DNA of 64,000 nt from Paenibacillaceae bacterium GAS479 (GCA_900105225.1 LT629764.1:4236501-4300500); one strand, 5' to 3'. Positions 26,567-36,753 are shown, counted from the stretch's first letter. Notes: generated by a model not told the origin, from the sequence alone. Numbers and translations are program-made.

Positions 26567-28153
26567 TTAGTTTCTCCCATGTCCCTTCTCGTCTTGTTTA
26601 GACTTCGAATCAACGAAAATCGGGTTGGAGTAGAACCACAAATCATTGTAGTTCCGCTCATTGATCTCCTTAAAGCGTGCCTCGTTATCCTCGGTTGTGG
26701 TTTTTACGTCCACGAGCGGCTCTCCATTTAAGGTTTCTCCCTCTACATTGACACCGAGGTTAGTGCCGCGCAAACGGAAGTACATATCTTTCTCCGTTAC
26801 CTTCACAGGATAGCTCATTTCATAATAGCCATCTTTAGTCAGCTTCCAGTCCTTGCTCGTGAAGCGTTTGAGCACCTTTGTGGAGCCGTTGGTTTCGTTG
26901 TTGTAAGCATCCGTACCCGGCTGTGCCTTGCCTTTGACAACACCGGATATTAGATCGATGTGATCGACCTTCACGGGATCGCCATTATTGTTCAACTTTG
27001 GACTTTTAAAACGGATTTTGAGCGTGATGACATCGCCGCGCTTCGCTTTCAGCGTCTCACCCATTTCAGCTCTTTGGCCGCCTTTTCCAGCCTTGAAATC
27101 CAGCGCGTTGATTAGATCGCCGAATACGGAGAAGGATTTGCCGGAGCGCATGCCTTTCATCACGTCTTGCATATCGTTGCCTTTGACATAGGTGTAGTTT
27201 TTGGAGTATTGGCCTGGCGCATATCCGCTGGAGTAGAGACGATTGTCACTAATATAAAAATGAGCATCGGAATTCGAGAAATTCCAGAAATGCCGGCCTT
27301 CGCCAAGCATTGCATCCCAAGCTCCACCGAGTTTGGCAAGCATGTAATCTGAGCCGCCATAGGTGCGGTTTTGTGGCGTCTCAAGGTTCAGGCCGCCCCG
27401 ATCGGGCTCCATTTGATTACCAACCATGCCCTCAAAGCCGAAAGCTACATTCGGAGCGATGTTATTGAAATCGCGGAAGTCAGCGATCGTATACACTGTT
27501 TTACGAGAAGGGTGATTGAAGATGAGGAAGCTGTTGTTGCGCATATTGGCTTCAAGCCATTTAAACGCTTTGCGTGCATCCTCGGGCGTGGTAAAGGCAC
27601 GACTGTTTTTGGCTTCCCACTTGGCGATATCCGTAGGATCGAAGTATTTGGCTTCACGGTTAGTGAACAAATATTCGAACTCACTGGCTGCTTTCAGCAG
27701 CTCAGGAGAGTTAGGCTTGTCCGTCATGAGGCCGACCCCGGCATGCTCATAAGTAGGAATATCCCACTCGAAGCTAGTGAACATAATTTTCCCTGGGTAT
27801 TTCCCAGCATCTTGTAACGCTTTGATTTTAGGGATCTGATATTGGGCCATACCTTTGGACAGGGGAATAGGCCCGCCGGGAATTTCTTTGCCCTCGTCAT
27901 CCCGTTTCTCCATGCGCAGATGATCGGAGGTTGCCATCCAATCCAGGCCATATTTATTGAAACCGAGATCCATCGCATTGGTCAGGGAATACTGGGCATC
28001 ATCGGATTGATACGTATGAACATGATATTCTCCGGCCATCCATTTGCCGTGGTCTTCTTTATTCAAGGGCAGGGGGGCGGCAGAGATACTCTGCATGAAA
28101 CTGAGTGTGGACAAAGGCAAGCTAAGAATAAGAGCGAGATGTTTTTTCTTCAT
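26567..28153 (-). CDS. Secreted PHP-type metal-dependent phosphoesterase-like protein
   Basis: About 528 residues with a signal peptide (LALILSLPLSTLSFMQSISA, probable cleavage after SAA). The mature N-terminus GEYHVHTYQSDD and DWMATSDHL are the first metal-binding motifs of PHP-domain phosphoesterases; LIFNHPSR and NFSNSDAHF supply later His/Asp ligands. The C-terminal third looks like a beta-rich domain. It is likely an exported phosphodiesterase or phosphatase; the substrate is unknown. Start: ATG 28153, or TTG 28159, which sits at better spacing from GGAGG. It interrupts the usual holA-rpsT adjacency. Confidence 0.82.
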   Translation of the reverse strand: MKKKHLALILSLPLSTLSFMQSISAAPLPLNKEDHGKWMAGEYHVHTYQSDDAQYSLTNAMDLGFNKYGLDWMATSDHLRMEKRDDEGKEIPGGPIPLSKGMAQYQIPKIKALQDAGKYPGKIMFTSFEWDIPTYEHAGVGLMTDKPNSPELLKAASEFEYLFTNREAKYFDPTDIAKWEAKNSRAFTTPEDARKAFKWLEANMRNNSFLIFNHPSRKTVYTIADFRDFNNIAPNVAFGFEGMVGNQMEPDRGGLNLETPQNRTYGGSDYMLAKLGGAWDAMLGEGRHFWNFSNSDAHFYISDNRLYSSGYAPGQYSKNYTYVKGNDMQDVMKGMRSGKSFSVFGDLINALDFKAGKGGQRAEMGETLKAKRGDVITLKIRFKSPKLNNNGDPVKVDHIDLISGVVKGKAQPGTDAYNNETNGSTKVLKRFTSKDWKLTKDGYYEMSYPVKVTEKDMYFRLRGTNLGVNVEGETLNGEPLVDVKTTTEDNEARFKEINERNYNDLWFYSNPIFVDSKSKQDEKGHGRN

Positions 28154-28282
28154 TGTCAAAGATTCCTCCAGTATGTCTGGTATCGAAACTATGCTCGTGG
28201 TGTCAAGGCCAGTTTAAGTTCAGACTGAGGAAAATACAATTTAAAGTATTGTAAAGCAAGCTTGATAGAGCCAGTAAAAACA

Positions 28283-28315
28283 AATAACCCCGCTCCGGGA
28301 AGGAGCGGGGTTATT
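28283..28315. terminator. Terminator of rpsT
   Basis: AATAACCCCGCTCC pairs perfectly with GGAGCGGGGTTATT around a five-base loop. On the minus strand it follows rpsT by about 15 bases. Confidence 0.9.
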
Positions 28316-28330
28316 CAGCCTAAGCGGACA

Positions 28331-28603
28331 TTAAGCTTGGGACGTCAGGACGTTCAGCTTTTTGGCCAGGCGGGATTTTTTGCGGGCTGCTGCGTTTTTA
28401 TGGATCAGGCCTTTAGTAACGGCTTTGTCCAGCTTCTTCGTAGCCACGACCAGGGCAGCCTTCGCTGCTTCTGCATCGGTACCGGCAATAGCGACATCAG
28501 CAGACTTGACAGCCGTGCGGAGCGCCGATTTTTGGGAAGCGTTCAAAGCGCGGCGTTTCTCGCTCGTTTTCACGCGTTTAATAGCGGATTTGATGTTTGG
28601 CAC
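28331..28603 (-). CDS. rpsT: 30S ribosomal protein S20
   Basis: Small basic ribosomal protein that binds 16S rRNA. From GTG 28603 the protein is 90 residues: it begins [11 protein letters not shown], continues with [15 protein letters not shown], and ends in the lysine/arginine-rich [18 protein letters not shown]. The GTG start is fixed by AGGAGGTGA seven bases upstream; a longer reading to 28648 would include that ribosome site and is wrong. Divergent from gpr, as in other Bacillales. Confidence 0.97.
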   Translation of the reverse strand: MPNIKSAIKRVKTSEKRRALNASQKSALRTAVKSADVAIAGTDAEAAKAALVVATKKLDKAVTKGLIHKNAAARKKSRLAKKLNVLTSQA

Positions 28604-28777
28604 TTGAGATTCACCTCCTACAAGGGGTAACACCCCGTACTGCAACACAACTTAAAGTATCTTATCATGCACATGTCCAAATTGCAACCATTCAGGAAGG
28701 ATGAGGGAACGCTCGCAGAATAAGAAAACGACATATTTAACACACTAAGGGAAAACCGGGCAGAGGAGCTGTGGCGC

Positions 28778-29785
28778 ATGACCCATGATATCGATTTGAG
28801 CCTGTATGCCGTGCATACAGACCTAGCGCTGGAAGCGAAGGAAATGGCGGAGCAGAGCAATGGAGGGCCGATTCCGGGCGTTGTTTCGGAGTCACATGAA
28901 GAAGACGGTATTACGATTACCCGGTTGCAGGTGCAGAACGAAGCTGGCTCACGTGCAATCGGCAAAATTATCGGCAATTATGTGACGTTCGAGGTACCCG
29001 AGCTGCGAACACATGACTCGGAGCTTGGAGATAAGGTGGCGACGCGTTTTGCTAAGGAGTTCGAACGCTTTCTGCAGCAAATCGGTGTAGCAACGGATGC
29101 CGGGGTGCTAATCGTTGGCTTGGGCAACTGGAATGTGACGCCGGATGCGCTGGGACCGCTTGTCGTGGAAAACACGATGGTGACAAGACAGTTTTTTGAG
29201 CTAATGCCGGATCAGGTTGCACCAGGCTATCGAGCGGTCAGTGCGGTTGCACCAGGCGTACTTGGTATTACAGGTATTGAGTCGAGCGAAATTGTGCAGG
29301 GCATCATTGAAAAAACGCGTCCCGATCTTGTCATCGCCATTGACGCACTGGCTTCACGCTCGCTAGAGAGGGTTAACACAACGATTCAAATTGCGGACAC
29401 AGGTATTCATCCCGGCTCTGGCATCGGCAACAAGCGCAAAGGGCTGACGAAGGAAATACTCGGCGTTCCTGTCGTAGCGATTGGAGTTCCAACGGTCGTA
29501 TATGCCTCTACGTTGGTGAATAGTGCCTTTGATATGATGAAGGAGCATTTCCAGAAGGAGCAAGGAGATACGAGTAAGCTTATGGGGCTGGTCGACCAAC
29601 TGGCGGAGCAGGAGCGACTGGCGCTCGTCAAAGAAGTTCTCTCTCCGTTGAAACATGATCTCTTGGTCACGCCAAAAGAAATCGACCAGTTCATCGAGGA
29701 TATTGCCAATGTCATCGCCAGCGGGCTGAACGCGGCGCTGCATGAAGCTATCGATACGAATAATGTAGCGGCGTATACTCACTAA
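28778..29785 (+). CDS. gpr: Germination protease GPR
   Basis: Spore-specific aspartic-type endopeptidase (family A25) that degrades small acid-soluble proteins at germination. It is made as a zymogen in the forespore. 335 residues; family signatures include [11 protein letters not shown] near the N-terminus (the pro-region processing area), [18 protein letters not shown] and [18 protein letters not shown]. It shows that the organism forms endospores. The next gene is spoIIP, the standard order. Confidence 0.96.
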   Translation: MTHDIDLSLYAVHTDLALEAKEMAEQSNGGPIPGVVSESHEEDGITITRLQVQNEAGSRAIGKIIGNYVTFEVPELRTHDSELGDKVATRFAKEFERFLQQIGVATDAGVLIVGLGNWNVTPDALGPLVVENTMVTRQFFELMPDQVAPGYRAVSAVAPGVLGITGIESSEIVQGIIEKTRPDLVIAIDALASRSLERVNTTIQIADTGIHPGSGIGNKRKGLTKEILGVPVVAIGVPTVVYASTLVNSAFDMMKEHFQKEQGDTSKLMGLVDQLAEQERLALVKEVLSPLKHDLLVTPKEIDQFIEDIANVIASGLNAALHEAIDTNNVAAYTH

Positions 29786-29852
29786 GGAGCATTTCTTTAA
29801 AAAGGTAGAGCTGTACCTCGTAAAGTTAGATATTTATGTAGAAAACTTAGTT

Positions 29853-29891
29853 AGGCATGGCCTCGGTACTGTACCGGGATCATGCCTTTTT
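29853..29891 (+). terminator. Terminator of gpr
   Basis: AGGCATG (29853-29859) pairs with CATGCCT (29881-29887), enclosing CGGTAC-T-GTACCG, followed by TTTT. Confidence 0.85.
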
Positions 29892-30068
29892 GCCTTGTTA
29901 GCGCAGCCGAACGGCTCAAAATGACGAAAGGATACCTTCGAAATCTAGCGGCCCTCCTATTCTCTTTCTTTTTGCTAACTTCGTTCTATCAGTTGTCCAG
30001 CTCTCATAGTTTAGTAGCAGACCGTGAATCGTCACCGGCGAAATCCGTGCGGCTTCAGGAGGACAACA

Positions 30069-31313
30069 ATGAAACGAACCTTTATTCAGGCAAACATAGG
30101 CAGTCTGCGCATCCGGCGCTTTTTGACCGCAGGCAAGACCTTTGCCGTCATGAGTTTATGCTCGATGATGGTGTTTGTATTTGCAGGTGCTTTTTCCATG
30201 GTGCGGGAACATCAAGGGGCAAGCTCGTTAAAAGGACTTGCATCCGTGGTTTCAACCGCGTTTTTCGCGGATATGCTAGGAATGGAGATGCCTTCGTTCC
30301 GCAACCCTGCAGACAGCCGTTTCTCAGATCGTCAGCTTAGCGGCTACGTTCTGGAAAAGCTGACGGAGGTCAATCCATCCAATCCGCGCAGCTTGCTGGC
30401 GGCCGGTCTGCCTGGCATGCCGGCTCCTGGAAGTCCAGCCCTGACGCCTGAGGATGGGGACGTTGGACAGAATCTGCCTTCGGCAGAAGAGGAGGCTGCG
30501 CCGGGCCGGCCTGACGAAGATGAGCCTGATGGTCATGATGCCGGAGCGGAGGGCATAAACGAAGGTGATGCCGGCGTAGGGCCAATTGGGGAAGTGCCGG
30601 ATGCGCCGGCCGGGGACAATGGAGCCGGCAGTGGAACCAATTCAACGGACAAGCCATCAAGCGAGGCTGGAGGACAGGGGCGCAAAGCTGTTTTTATTTA
30701 TCAGACACATTCCAGAGAGTCGTTTGCACCAGAGCTTGGTGACGGTAAAAGCGATCCCCAGTCAGACAAAATCAATGTTGGTCAGGTAGGAAAGAAGCTG
30801 GCCGAGCAACTGGAAAGCTTGGGAGTTGGAGCGCTGCACTCCAGCGTCGACTATCCCACCGCGATTCCTGGATATGACTGGCCCTTGAGTTATAAATATT
30901 CTAAAAAGACGGTTACGGAAGCAATGAGCACAAACAAGGATCTCCGATATTTCATTGACATCCATCGGGACTCGCAGAAGCGCAAGGTGACAACTACAAC
31001 GATTGATGGCAAGGACTACGCTAGAGTCTTTTTTGTCATCGGCAAGGGCAATCCGAACTGGAAGCAAAATGAGGCACTCGCCGAGGCAATCGATCAGCGC
31101 CTGGAGAAGAAATACCCTGGCTTGTCCAGGGGAATTCTGGGGAAATCCTCTAATGGCGGCAGAAACAATGGCGAGTATAATCAGTCTCTCTCAGCCAATA
31201 GCATTTTGGTCGAGATGGGAGGCGTGGACAATACTTTGGAGGAATGCTACCGGACAACGGAGATTTTGGCCAGTATAATTGCGGATCTGTATTTTGAGGA
31301 CCAGAAGGCATAA
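30069..31313 (+). CDS. spoIIP: Stage II sporulation protein P
   Basis: Peptidoglycan amidase/endopeptidase of the SpoIID-SpoIIM-SpoIIP complex needed for engulfment. About 414 residues: N-terminal membrane helix (TFAVMSLCSMMVFVFAGAF), a long acidic, Gly/Pro-rich linker (about residues 110-200), and the catalytic domain with FIYQTHSRESFAPE, YFIDIHRDSQ and NSILVEMGGVDNT, which contain metal-ligand His and Glu residues. ATG 30069 follows CAGGAGGA; longer readings lack a ribosome site. Confidence 0.93.
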   Translation: MKRTFIQANIGSLRIRRFLTAGKTFAVMSLCSMMVFVFAGAFSMVREHQGASSLKGLASVVSTAFFADMLGMEMPSFRNPADSRFSDRQLSGYVLEKLTEVNPSNPRSLLAAGLPGMPAPGSPALTPEDGDVGQNLPSAEEEAAPGRPDEDEPDGHDAGAEGINEGDAGVGPIGEVPDAPAGDNGAGSGTNSTDKPSSEAGGQGRKAVFIYQTHSRESFAPELGDGKSDPQSDKINVGQVGKKLAEQLESLGVGALHSSVDYPTAIPGYDWPLSYKYSKKTVTEAMSTNKDLRYFIDIHRDSQKRKVTTTTIDGKDYARVFFVIGKGNPNWKQNEALAEAIDQRLEKKYPGLSRGILGKSSNGGRNNGEYNQSLSANSILVEMGGVDNTLEECYRTTEILASIIADLYFEDQKA

Positions 31314-31382
31314 CACGAGGAATGAATGCATTTTGTAATTTCCAGCGATGCAATTTTACCTAATACCAAGGAGGAACCAGGC

Positions 31383-31892
31383 ATGAGAAGAAGCCCGTTG
31401 AAATGGACGATTGTAGGAGCCGCGCTGGCGGCGGTGCTGCTGTTCGGTATGGAAATGACGGCGGGCGGCATCAGTCGGGTTTATGGACCCGTGGAGGGCA
31501 GCGAGCCGGCCAAGGTTACCCGTTACGCTGAAGCGGCTCGTGAGTTAGAATTGCAGAAAGCCGAGCTGCAGCAGCTTAAGTATGAAGCTGAATTGAAGCG
31601 GCTCCAGAGTAAATATGGCATCGCCTCAGGGGAAAAAGAACCAGCGGTGGAAGCTTTTCTCGGAGATGAGGAATCAGCATATAGCAGCAAGGGGGGAAGC
31701 AGCGATCTTGAAGGTGAAGCTGCGGATAGTTATCAGAGCAGCGGATATTCAACTCGGCTGCCTGGTATCGAAGATCCTGCCGGCGAAACAGGCGTAAATC
31801 GGTTGGCAGACGGCACGGCCGGCATGCTGCAAAGTGTGTCGAGTTCAGGAATCCGCTTCATCGTGACGCTGTTTGACTCCATGACACAGTAG
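31383..31892 (+). CDS. YqxA-like (DUF3679) membrane protein
   Basis: A 169-residue protein with one N-terminal membrane helix (WTIVGAALAAVLLFGMEM), a coiled-coil stretch (ARELELQKAELQQLKYEAEL) and a loosely conserved tail. B. subtilis has yqxA in the same place between spoIIP and lepA, and the N-terminal half is compatible, so a YqxA-like identity is inferred mainly from context. Function unknown. ATG 31383 follows AAGGAGGA; readings that begin at 31326 have no site. Confidence 0.7.
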   Translation: MRRSPLKWTIVGAALAAVLLFGMEMTAGGISRVYGPVEGSEPAKVTRYAEAARELELQKAELQQLKYEAELKRLQSKYGIASGEKEPAVEAFLGDEESAYSSKGGSSDLEGEAADSYQSSGYSTRLPGIEDPAGETGVNRLADGTAGMLQSVSSSGIRFIVTLFDSMTQ

Positions 31893-31974
31893 TCGCTGGC
31901 GGTTCTCATTGCCCCCCTCATCCCAAAAAGGTATAATAAAGGTTAGTCATATTGAGGGGTGTGGATAGCAAAGC

Positions 31975-33792
31975 ATGGCAGACGTACGCGACCGCCAAAA
32001 GAAGATACGGAATTTTTCCATTATCGCGCATATCGACCACGGAAAGTCCACGCTGGCCGACCGGATTCTTGAACATACCGGCGCGCTAACTTCCCGTGAA
32101 ATGCAGTCCCAAGTGCTCGATCAGATGGATCTCGAGCGGGAGCGCGGTATTACGATTAAACTGCAGGCTGTACGCCTGTCCTACAAGGCTGATGATGGCG
32201 AGGAATATATCCTCAACCTGATTGATACGCCTGGACATGTCGATTTTACGTATGAAGTCTCCCGCAGTCTTGCGGCCTGTGAGGGAGCTTTGCTCGTTGT
32301 AGATGCGGCGCAAGGAATCGAAGCACAGACGCTGGCCAATGTATACTTGGCATTGGACAACAATTTGGAAATATTACCAGTCATCAACAAAATCGATCTG
32401 CCGAGCGCGGAGCCGGAGCGCGTTAAGCAGGAGGTCGAGGATGTAATCGGCTTGGACACCAGCGATGCAGTACTTGCTTCCGCCAAGGCCGGTATCGGCA
32501 TCAAGGAAATTTTGGAGCAGGTTGTTAAGAAGGTTCCAGCTCCAACTGGAGACCCGGATGAGCCGCTGAAGGCGCTTATTTTCGACTCCCACTATGATCC
32601 TTACAAGGGTGTCATCGTTTATGTCCGTGTTGTAGACGGCAGCATCAAGGCCGGCAAGAAAATTCACTTCATGGCGACTGGAGCTGAATTCGAAGTCATC
32701 GAGGTTGGAGCATTCAAGCCGCGCATGTCAATCGTGGACGAGCTGGCTGTAGGCGATGTCGGTTTCATCGTTGCCGGTATCAAGAACGTTAAGGATACCC
32801 GCGTCGGTGATACTGTCACCGAGGCTAAGCGCCAGGCGCCTGAGCCGTTGCCGGGATATCGCAAAATCAATCCGATGGTATACTGCGGTCTGTATCCGAT
32901 CGAGAACACGGACTACAACGACTTGCGTGAAGCGCTTGAGAAGCTGCAGCTTAACGACGCTTCCCTGACGTTCGAGCCGGAATCATCGACAGCGCTCGGC
33001 TTTGGCTTCCGCTGCGGATTCCTTGGCCTGCTTCATATGGACGTTATCCAGGAGAGAATCGAGCGCGAGTTCAATATTCCGCTCATTACGACAGCTCCGA
33101 GCGTTATTTACAAAGTTACGCTGACAAACGGCGAAATCCTGAACATCGATAACCCGTCCAACTACCCGGAGGTCGGCAAGATCGAGCATGTTGAGGAGCC
33201 ATACGTCAAGGCAGGCGTCATCGTACCTAACGATTATGTCGGTACGGTCATGGAGCTTTGTCAGAACAAGCGCGGCGAGTTCGTCAACATGGAGTATCTG
33301 GATACGAACCGCGTGACGATTACGTACAACATTCCGTTGTCGGAGATCGTTTATGACTTCTTCGATCAGCTTAAGTCCAGCACGAAGGGTTATGCTTCCT
33401 TCGATTATGAGCTAAGCGGTTACCGCCAGTCCAAGCTGGTGAAGATGGACATCATGTTGAACAGCGAGACGGTTGATGCTCTATCGGTCATCGTGCATCG
33501 CGATCGCGCTTACCAGCGTGGACGGATCATCTGTGAGAAGCTCAAGGAGCTGATTCCGCGTCAGATGTTCGAGGTGCCGATCCAGGCGTCCATTGGGCAG
33601 AAGGTCATTGCTCGTGAGACGGTTAAGGCGATGCGCAAAAACGTACTTGCCAAGTGTTACGGCGGCGATATCAGCCGGAAGCGCAAGCTGCTCGAGAAGC
33701 AGAAGGAAGGCAAGAAGCGGATGAAGCAGGTCGGCAATGTCGAAGTGCCTCAAGAAGCGTTCATGGCCGTTCTGAAAATCGACGAGGATTAA
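31975..33792 (+). CDS. lepA: Elongation factor 4 (LepA)
   Basis: Ribosome-associated translational GTPase of 605 residues. G motifs: AHIDHGKST (P-loop), [11 protein letters not shown] (switch I region), DTPGHVDF, and NKIDLPSA. The EF4-specific C-terminal domain is present ([18 protein letters not shown]). It assists translation initiation or stalled ribosomes. It is in the standard spoIIP-lepA-hemW order. Confidence 0.98.
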   Translation: MADVRDRQKKIRNFSIIAHIDHGKSTLADRILEHTGALTSREMQSQVLDQMDLERERGITIKLQAVRLSYKADDGEEYILNLIDTPGHVDFTYEVSRSLAACEGALLVVDAAQGIEAQTLANVYLALDNNLEILPVINKIDLPSAEPERVKQEVEDVIGLDTSDAVLASAKAGIGIKEILEQVVKKVPAPTGDPDEPLKALIFDSHYDPYKGVIVYVRVVDGSIKAGKKIHFMATGAEFEVIEVGAFKPRMSIVDELAVGDVGFIVAGIKNVKDTRVGDTVTEAKRQAPEPLPGYRKINPMVYCGLYPIENTDYNDLREALEKLQLNDASLTFEPESSTALGFGFRCGFLGLLHMDVIQERIEREFNIPLITTAPSVIYKVTLTNGEILNIDNPSNYPEVGKIEHVEEPYVKAGVIVPNDYVGTVMELCQNKRGEFVNMEYLDTNRVTITYNIPLSEIVYDFFDQLKSSTKGYASFDYELSGYRQSKLVKMDIMLNSETVDALSVIVHRDRAYQRGRIICEKLKELIPRQMFEVPIQASIGQKVIARETVKAMRKNVLAKCYGGDISRKRKLLEKQKEGKKRMKQVGNVEVPQEAFMAVLKIDED

Positions 33793-33914
33793 AGATTACA
33801 AATGCTGGGGGAGGGCTGCGGCTCTCCTCCAGCGGCATTTGAGGACCTCCTGCGGGTGCGGCGCTATCGCTAATGCCCGGTTGAACGGAGGCTCCTTGCG
33901 AGGAGGGCTGCCGT

Positions 33915-35132
33915 ATGGTGCAGCACGCGCCTAGAGCGCTTTACATTCATATCCCGTTTTGCACGAATAAGTGCCACTACTGCGACTTCAATTCCTATAT
34001 TCTCAAAGGCCAGCCGGTAGATGATTATCTCACCGCCCTTGAGAAGGAGATGGAGCTTACGCTGGCTCAAACTCCTGCAGAGCGCATTGATACTGTATTC
34101 GTAGGTGGAGGAACACCTACGGTACTCACACCGCCGCAAATGGAGCGATTCTTGGCAGCAGTGAGGAAGCATTGGCCTCTGCATGAGGGAACCGAGTTCA
34201 CGATGGAAGCCAATCCGGGTACTACCGATCCCGATAAGCTGGCGGTCATGTTTGCTGGCGGCGTCAATCGGCTGAGCTTCGGCGTCCAGTCGTTCGACAA
34301 CGGGCTGCTGGAGCGTATCGGCCGTATCCATAATGTAGATGATGTTTATCGCAGTTTGGAAAACGCGCGGGCTGCCGGTTTTACGAATATGTCGATTGAC
34401 TTGATGTTCGGCCTGCCCAAGCAGACTGTAGCCATGTTGTCCGACAGCGTCGACAAGGCGCTTGCACTGAATCTGCCGCATTACTCGCTCTACAGCCTCA
34501 AGGTGGAGGAGAACACTTTGTTCCACCATATGTACGAACGCAATGAGCTCCCCCTGCCAACGGAAGACGAGGACCTGGAGATGTATCTGCATCTCATCGG
34601 CCGTCTCCAGGAAGCGGGGTACGAGCATTATGAGATCAGCAACTTTGCGAAGCCTGGTTATGAGAGCAAACATAACTCTACCTACTGGCGTAACGAGCCT
34701 TATTACGGTCTCGGCGCCGGTGCGCATGGTTATCTGGAACGCCATCGCCATGTGAACATCAAAGGCGTACAGGCTTATATTGATTCCGCGCTGCAGCAGC
34801 TGCCCCGTCTCTCGGGAGAGACGCTCAGCGAGGCGGAGGCGATGGAGGATTTCATGATGGTAGGCCTGCGGCTTATGGATGGGGTGCGTTGCGCTGACTT
34901 CGAGCGTCAGTTCCCGGGCTATACGATCGAGGATGTCTTCGGCGAACAGCTGGAGCCGCTGCTCCAGGAGGGGCTGTTGTTCCGACTGGACGAAGGCGAG
35001 CACGGTCTGCTGCCGGGAGGTACGCCGCTGCGTCCTGGTCGTGGTTATCGTTTGACGCCGCAAGGTGTGTTGCTTGGCAATGAAGTATTCGGGGCGTTCA
35101 TCGGCGTTCTGGATAAAGCAGTTATTTCTTAG
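33915..35132 (+). CDS. hemW: HemW, radical SAM heme chaperone
   Basis: A radical SAM protein of 405 residues, long annotated as oxygen-independent coproporphyrinogen III oxidase (HemN-like). The 4Fe-4S motif is PFCTNKCHYCDF (Cys-x3-Cys-x2-Cys), followed by YIHIPFC-type N-terminus, FVGGGTPT and ISNFAKPGYESKHN. The short length and the absence of the HemN N-terminal extension support HemW, which delivers heme, and not the oxidase itself. It follows lepA as in other Bacillales. Confidence 0.92.
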   Translation: MVQHAPRALYIHIPFCTNKCHYCDFNSYILKGQPVDDYLTALEKEMELTLAQTPAERIDTVFVGGGTPTVLTPPQMERFLAAVRKHWPLHEGTEFTMEANPGTTDPDKLAVMFAGGVNRLSFGVQSFDNGLLERIGRIHNVDDVYRSLENARAAGFTNMSIDLMFGLPKQTVAMLSDSVDKALALNLPHYSLYSLKVEENTLFHHMYERNELPLPTEDEDLEMYLHLIGRLQEAGYEHYEISNFAKPGYESKHNSTYWRNEPYYGLGAGAHGYLERHRHVNIKGVQAYIDSALQQLPRLSGETLSEAEAMEDFMMVGLRLMDGVRCADFERQFPGYTIEDVFGEQLEPLLQEGLLFRLDEGEHGLLPGGTPLRPGRGYRLTPQGVLLGNEVFGAFIGVLDKAVIS

Positions 35133-35153
35133 AGTCGAAGGAGACAGTTCCCC

Positions 35154-35618
35154 TTGAAAACAAACCCTAATCAAGAAATACCCGCAACTGAAGAGGTTGC
35201 GATTGATCCTGTAGTCGAGCTGAAACGCGCGGCAAGCCGCACTTCCGACTGGCGTGCCAGACTGAACGCTGCTAAAGAGCTAGGTGCGCTCAAGGCGCCT
35301 CAGTCTGCCGCCATTCTGCGTCGCTTGCTCGCTGAAGATCCTGTGTACACGGTGCGTGAGGAAGCTTATCGTCAATTGACTAAGCTCGGTGAGCATGCTG
35401 AGTCTCCTGTCCGCAGGGACTCTGTCCAGGTGAAAGGACTGCCGAAGATCATCGTCCGCATCCGCAAGAGCCTGGCTCAAGGACATGAATATGCGGAGTT
35501 CAAAGAAAAGCTTAAAAAGATGAGGCTGGATGTATACGACGTGCTCGAAGGCGATAAAGGCGACGGATTCGACGCCTGGCTGGAAGAGCAGTGGAAAGCT
35601 TCGTTTGAAAGAAACTAA
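35154..35618 (+). CDS. Small HEAT-repeat-like protein
   Basis: A 154-residue soluble protein. The first half has HEAT/PBS-lyase-like helical repeats (WRARLNAAKELGAL, SAAILRRLLAEDPVYTVREEAY); the second half is lysine-rich with a possible helical bundle (FKEKLKKMRLDVYDVLEG). TTG 35154 is the likely start after GAAGGAGA. It sits 21 bases after hemW and is probably cotranscribed. Function unknown; such repeats usually mediate protein contacts. Confidence 0.75.
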   Translation: MKTNPNQEIPATEEVAIDPVVELKRAASRTSDWRARLNAAKELGALKAPQSAAILRRLLAEDPVYTVREEAYRQLTKLGEHAESPVRRDSVQVKGLPKIIVRIRKSLAQGHEYAEFKEKLKKMRLDVYDVLEGDKGDGFDAWLEEQWKASFERN

Positions 35619-35623
35619 AAAAG

Positions 35624-35658
35624 AAGGGTCTGCCGGGTTTCGCCTGGCAGGCCCTTTT
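35624..35658 (+). terminator. Terminator of the lepA-hemW-HEAT unit
   Basis: AAGGGTCTGCCGGG pairs with CCTGGCAGGCCCTTTT around TTTCG. Confidence 0.9.
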
Positions 35659-35749
35659 ACATCATTACCGGACTAATATTAAACGCGGGATTCTATTTTG
35701 AGCAACGCTGCTGACAGCGGAAATACCTTAATGCAATTTACTGGCACCG

Positions 35750-36028
35750 TCAATCAGAGTCGGAATGTTTACTTTCCTCATCCTTATCACGCTGCGGCAG
35801 TCCTAGATACATGCCAATGGCAATAACAACATTCAACAGCGTTAGTATGCCTACGCTTGTCATTCGAATCCATCCCACTGCCGGGATAGGTACAGGTCCA
35901 TTGCCGACAGGGCCTGTCTGAGGTATGTTTCTGCTCCACCAGAAATCTAGAAGGAAAAAAAGAAAAAATAGGCACAAAATCGAACTTCCTACAAGATAGC
36001 CGACTACAAAGGTACGGTTTTGCCTCAT
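35750..36028 (-). CDS. Small two-helix membrane protein
   Basis: A 92-residue protein with two membrane helices (VGYLVGSSILCLFFLFFLL and MTSVGILTLLNVVIAIGMYL) and a charged C-terminal tail. AGGAG precedes the ATG on the minus strand. No family recognised. Its start overlaps the stop of a 33-codon ORF by the sequence ATGA, suggesting translational coupling. Confidence 0.65.
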   Translation of the reverse strand: MRQNRTFVVGYLVGSSILCLFFLFFLLDFWWSRNIPQTGPVGNGPVPIPAVGWIRMTSVGILTLLNVVIAIGMYLGLPQRDKDEESKHSDSD

Positions 36029-36126
36029 AAATCAACTCCTGCGGAGCAGATGTTAGGCTTAATCTGTTGTCGTAAAATTTGCATGATGCAGCGTGTCTCA
36101 TTCCGCATGGTTTCGTTCCGAGTCAT
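36025..36126 (-). CDS. Possible 33-codon leader ORF coupled to the membrane-protein gene
   Basis: ATG 36126 follows AAGGAGAAG on the minus strand and encodes MTRNETMRNETRC and about 20 more residues, ending with a TGA that overlaps the next start. The peptide contains the repeat RNET and looks like no known protein. It could be a regulatory leader. Evidence is limited to the ribosome site and the overlap. Confidence 0.35.
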   Translation of the reverse strand: MTRNETMRNETRCIMQILRQQIKPNICSAGVDL

Positions 36127-36285
36127 AACAAGCTTCTCCTTCCTATTTTTCCCTTTATTATAACGCATGTGGTAAGGGAGTAGGAGCGGAAGTGAGATCT
36201 CCATCGGAAATTCCTCTTGAGCATTAATTCGTAATGTTGTATATTTATTCATATTGCTGAGGGTTGCCGAGGGGAGGAGAAACGT

Positions 36286-36753
36286 ATGCTCGTGAAAGAA
36301 GCACTATGCCGCCAAGCGAAGAGCGGTGATGTTGATACTTTGTATGAGCTGATCAAGGGTTACGCGGAGAAAGGGATCATGCTGCCGAGGTCGAAGGACG
36401 TTCTCCTCCGGCAGATCGATACGTTCGTCATCGCCGAAATTGACGGGGGGATTGTCGGTTGCGGTTCCCTGACGCGGCTCGGGCAGGATTTGGTTGAGAT
36501 CCGCTCGCTTGGCATTAGCGAAGGCTATAAGGGCTGCGGCATCGGCAGCAAGCTTGTAGAGCAGCTTATTCAGCAGGCCAAGGAGCAGCGTATTCCCAAG
36601 ATCATGGCGCTTACGTATGAAGTTCGCTTTTTCGAGCGCAATGGATTTTCTATTGTGGATAAGGAGATTTTTCCGGAAAAGGTCTGGACCGACTGCGTTA
36701 ACTGTCCCAAACAACATGCTTGCGACGAAATCGCCGTACTTCGATATATATGA
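36286..36753 (+). CDS. GNAT acetyltransferase (ArgA-like)
   Basis: A 155-residue GCN5-related N-acetyltransferase. Acetyl-CoA-binding motif A is visible as EIRSLGISEGYKGCGIGSKL, with downstream FFERNGFSIVDKEIFPEKVW and the cysteine cluster CVNCPKQHACDE. This subgroup resembles the stand-alone N-acetylglutamate synthase-like acetyltransferases. The substrate is unproven, and no arginine genes adjoin it. The start follows GGGGAGGAG. Confidence 0.85.
   Translation: MLVKEALCRQAKSGDVDTLYELIKGYAEKGIMLPRSKDVLLRQIDTFVIAEIDGGIVGCGSLTRLGQDLVEIRSLGISEGYKGCGIGSKLVEQLIQQAKEQRIPKIMALTYEVRFFERNGFSIVDKEIFPEKVWTDCVNCPKQHACDEIAVLRYI

Noticed and set aside
29882-30340. 152-codon plus-strand frame overlapping spoIIP
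   Set aside because: It begins in the gpr terminator and overlaps spoIIP in another frame; no ribosome site.
33870-35174. 434-codon reading frame antisense to hemW
   Set aside because: hemW is certain on the plus strand; the antisense protein has no motif and no ribosome site.
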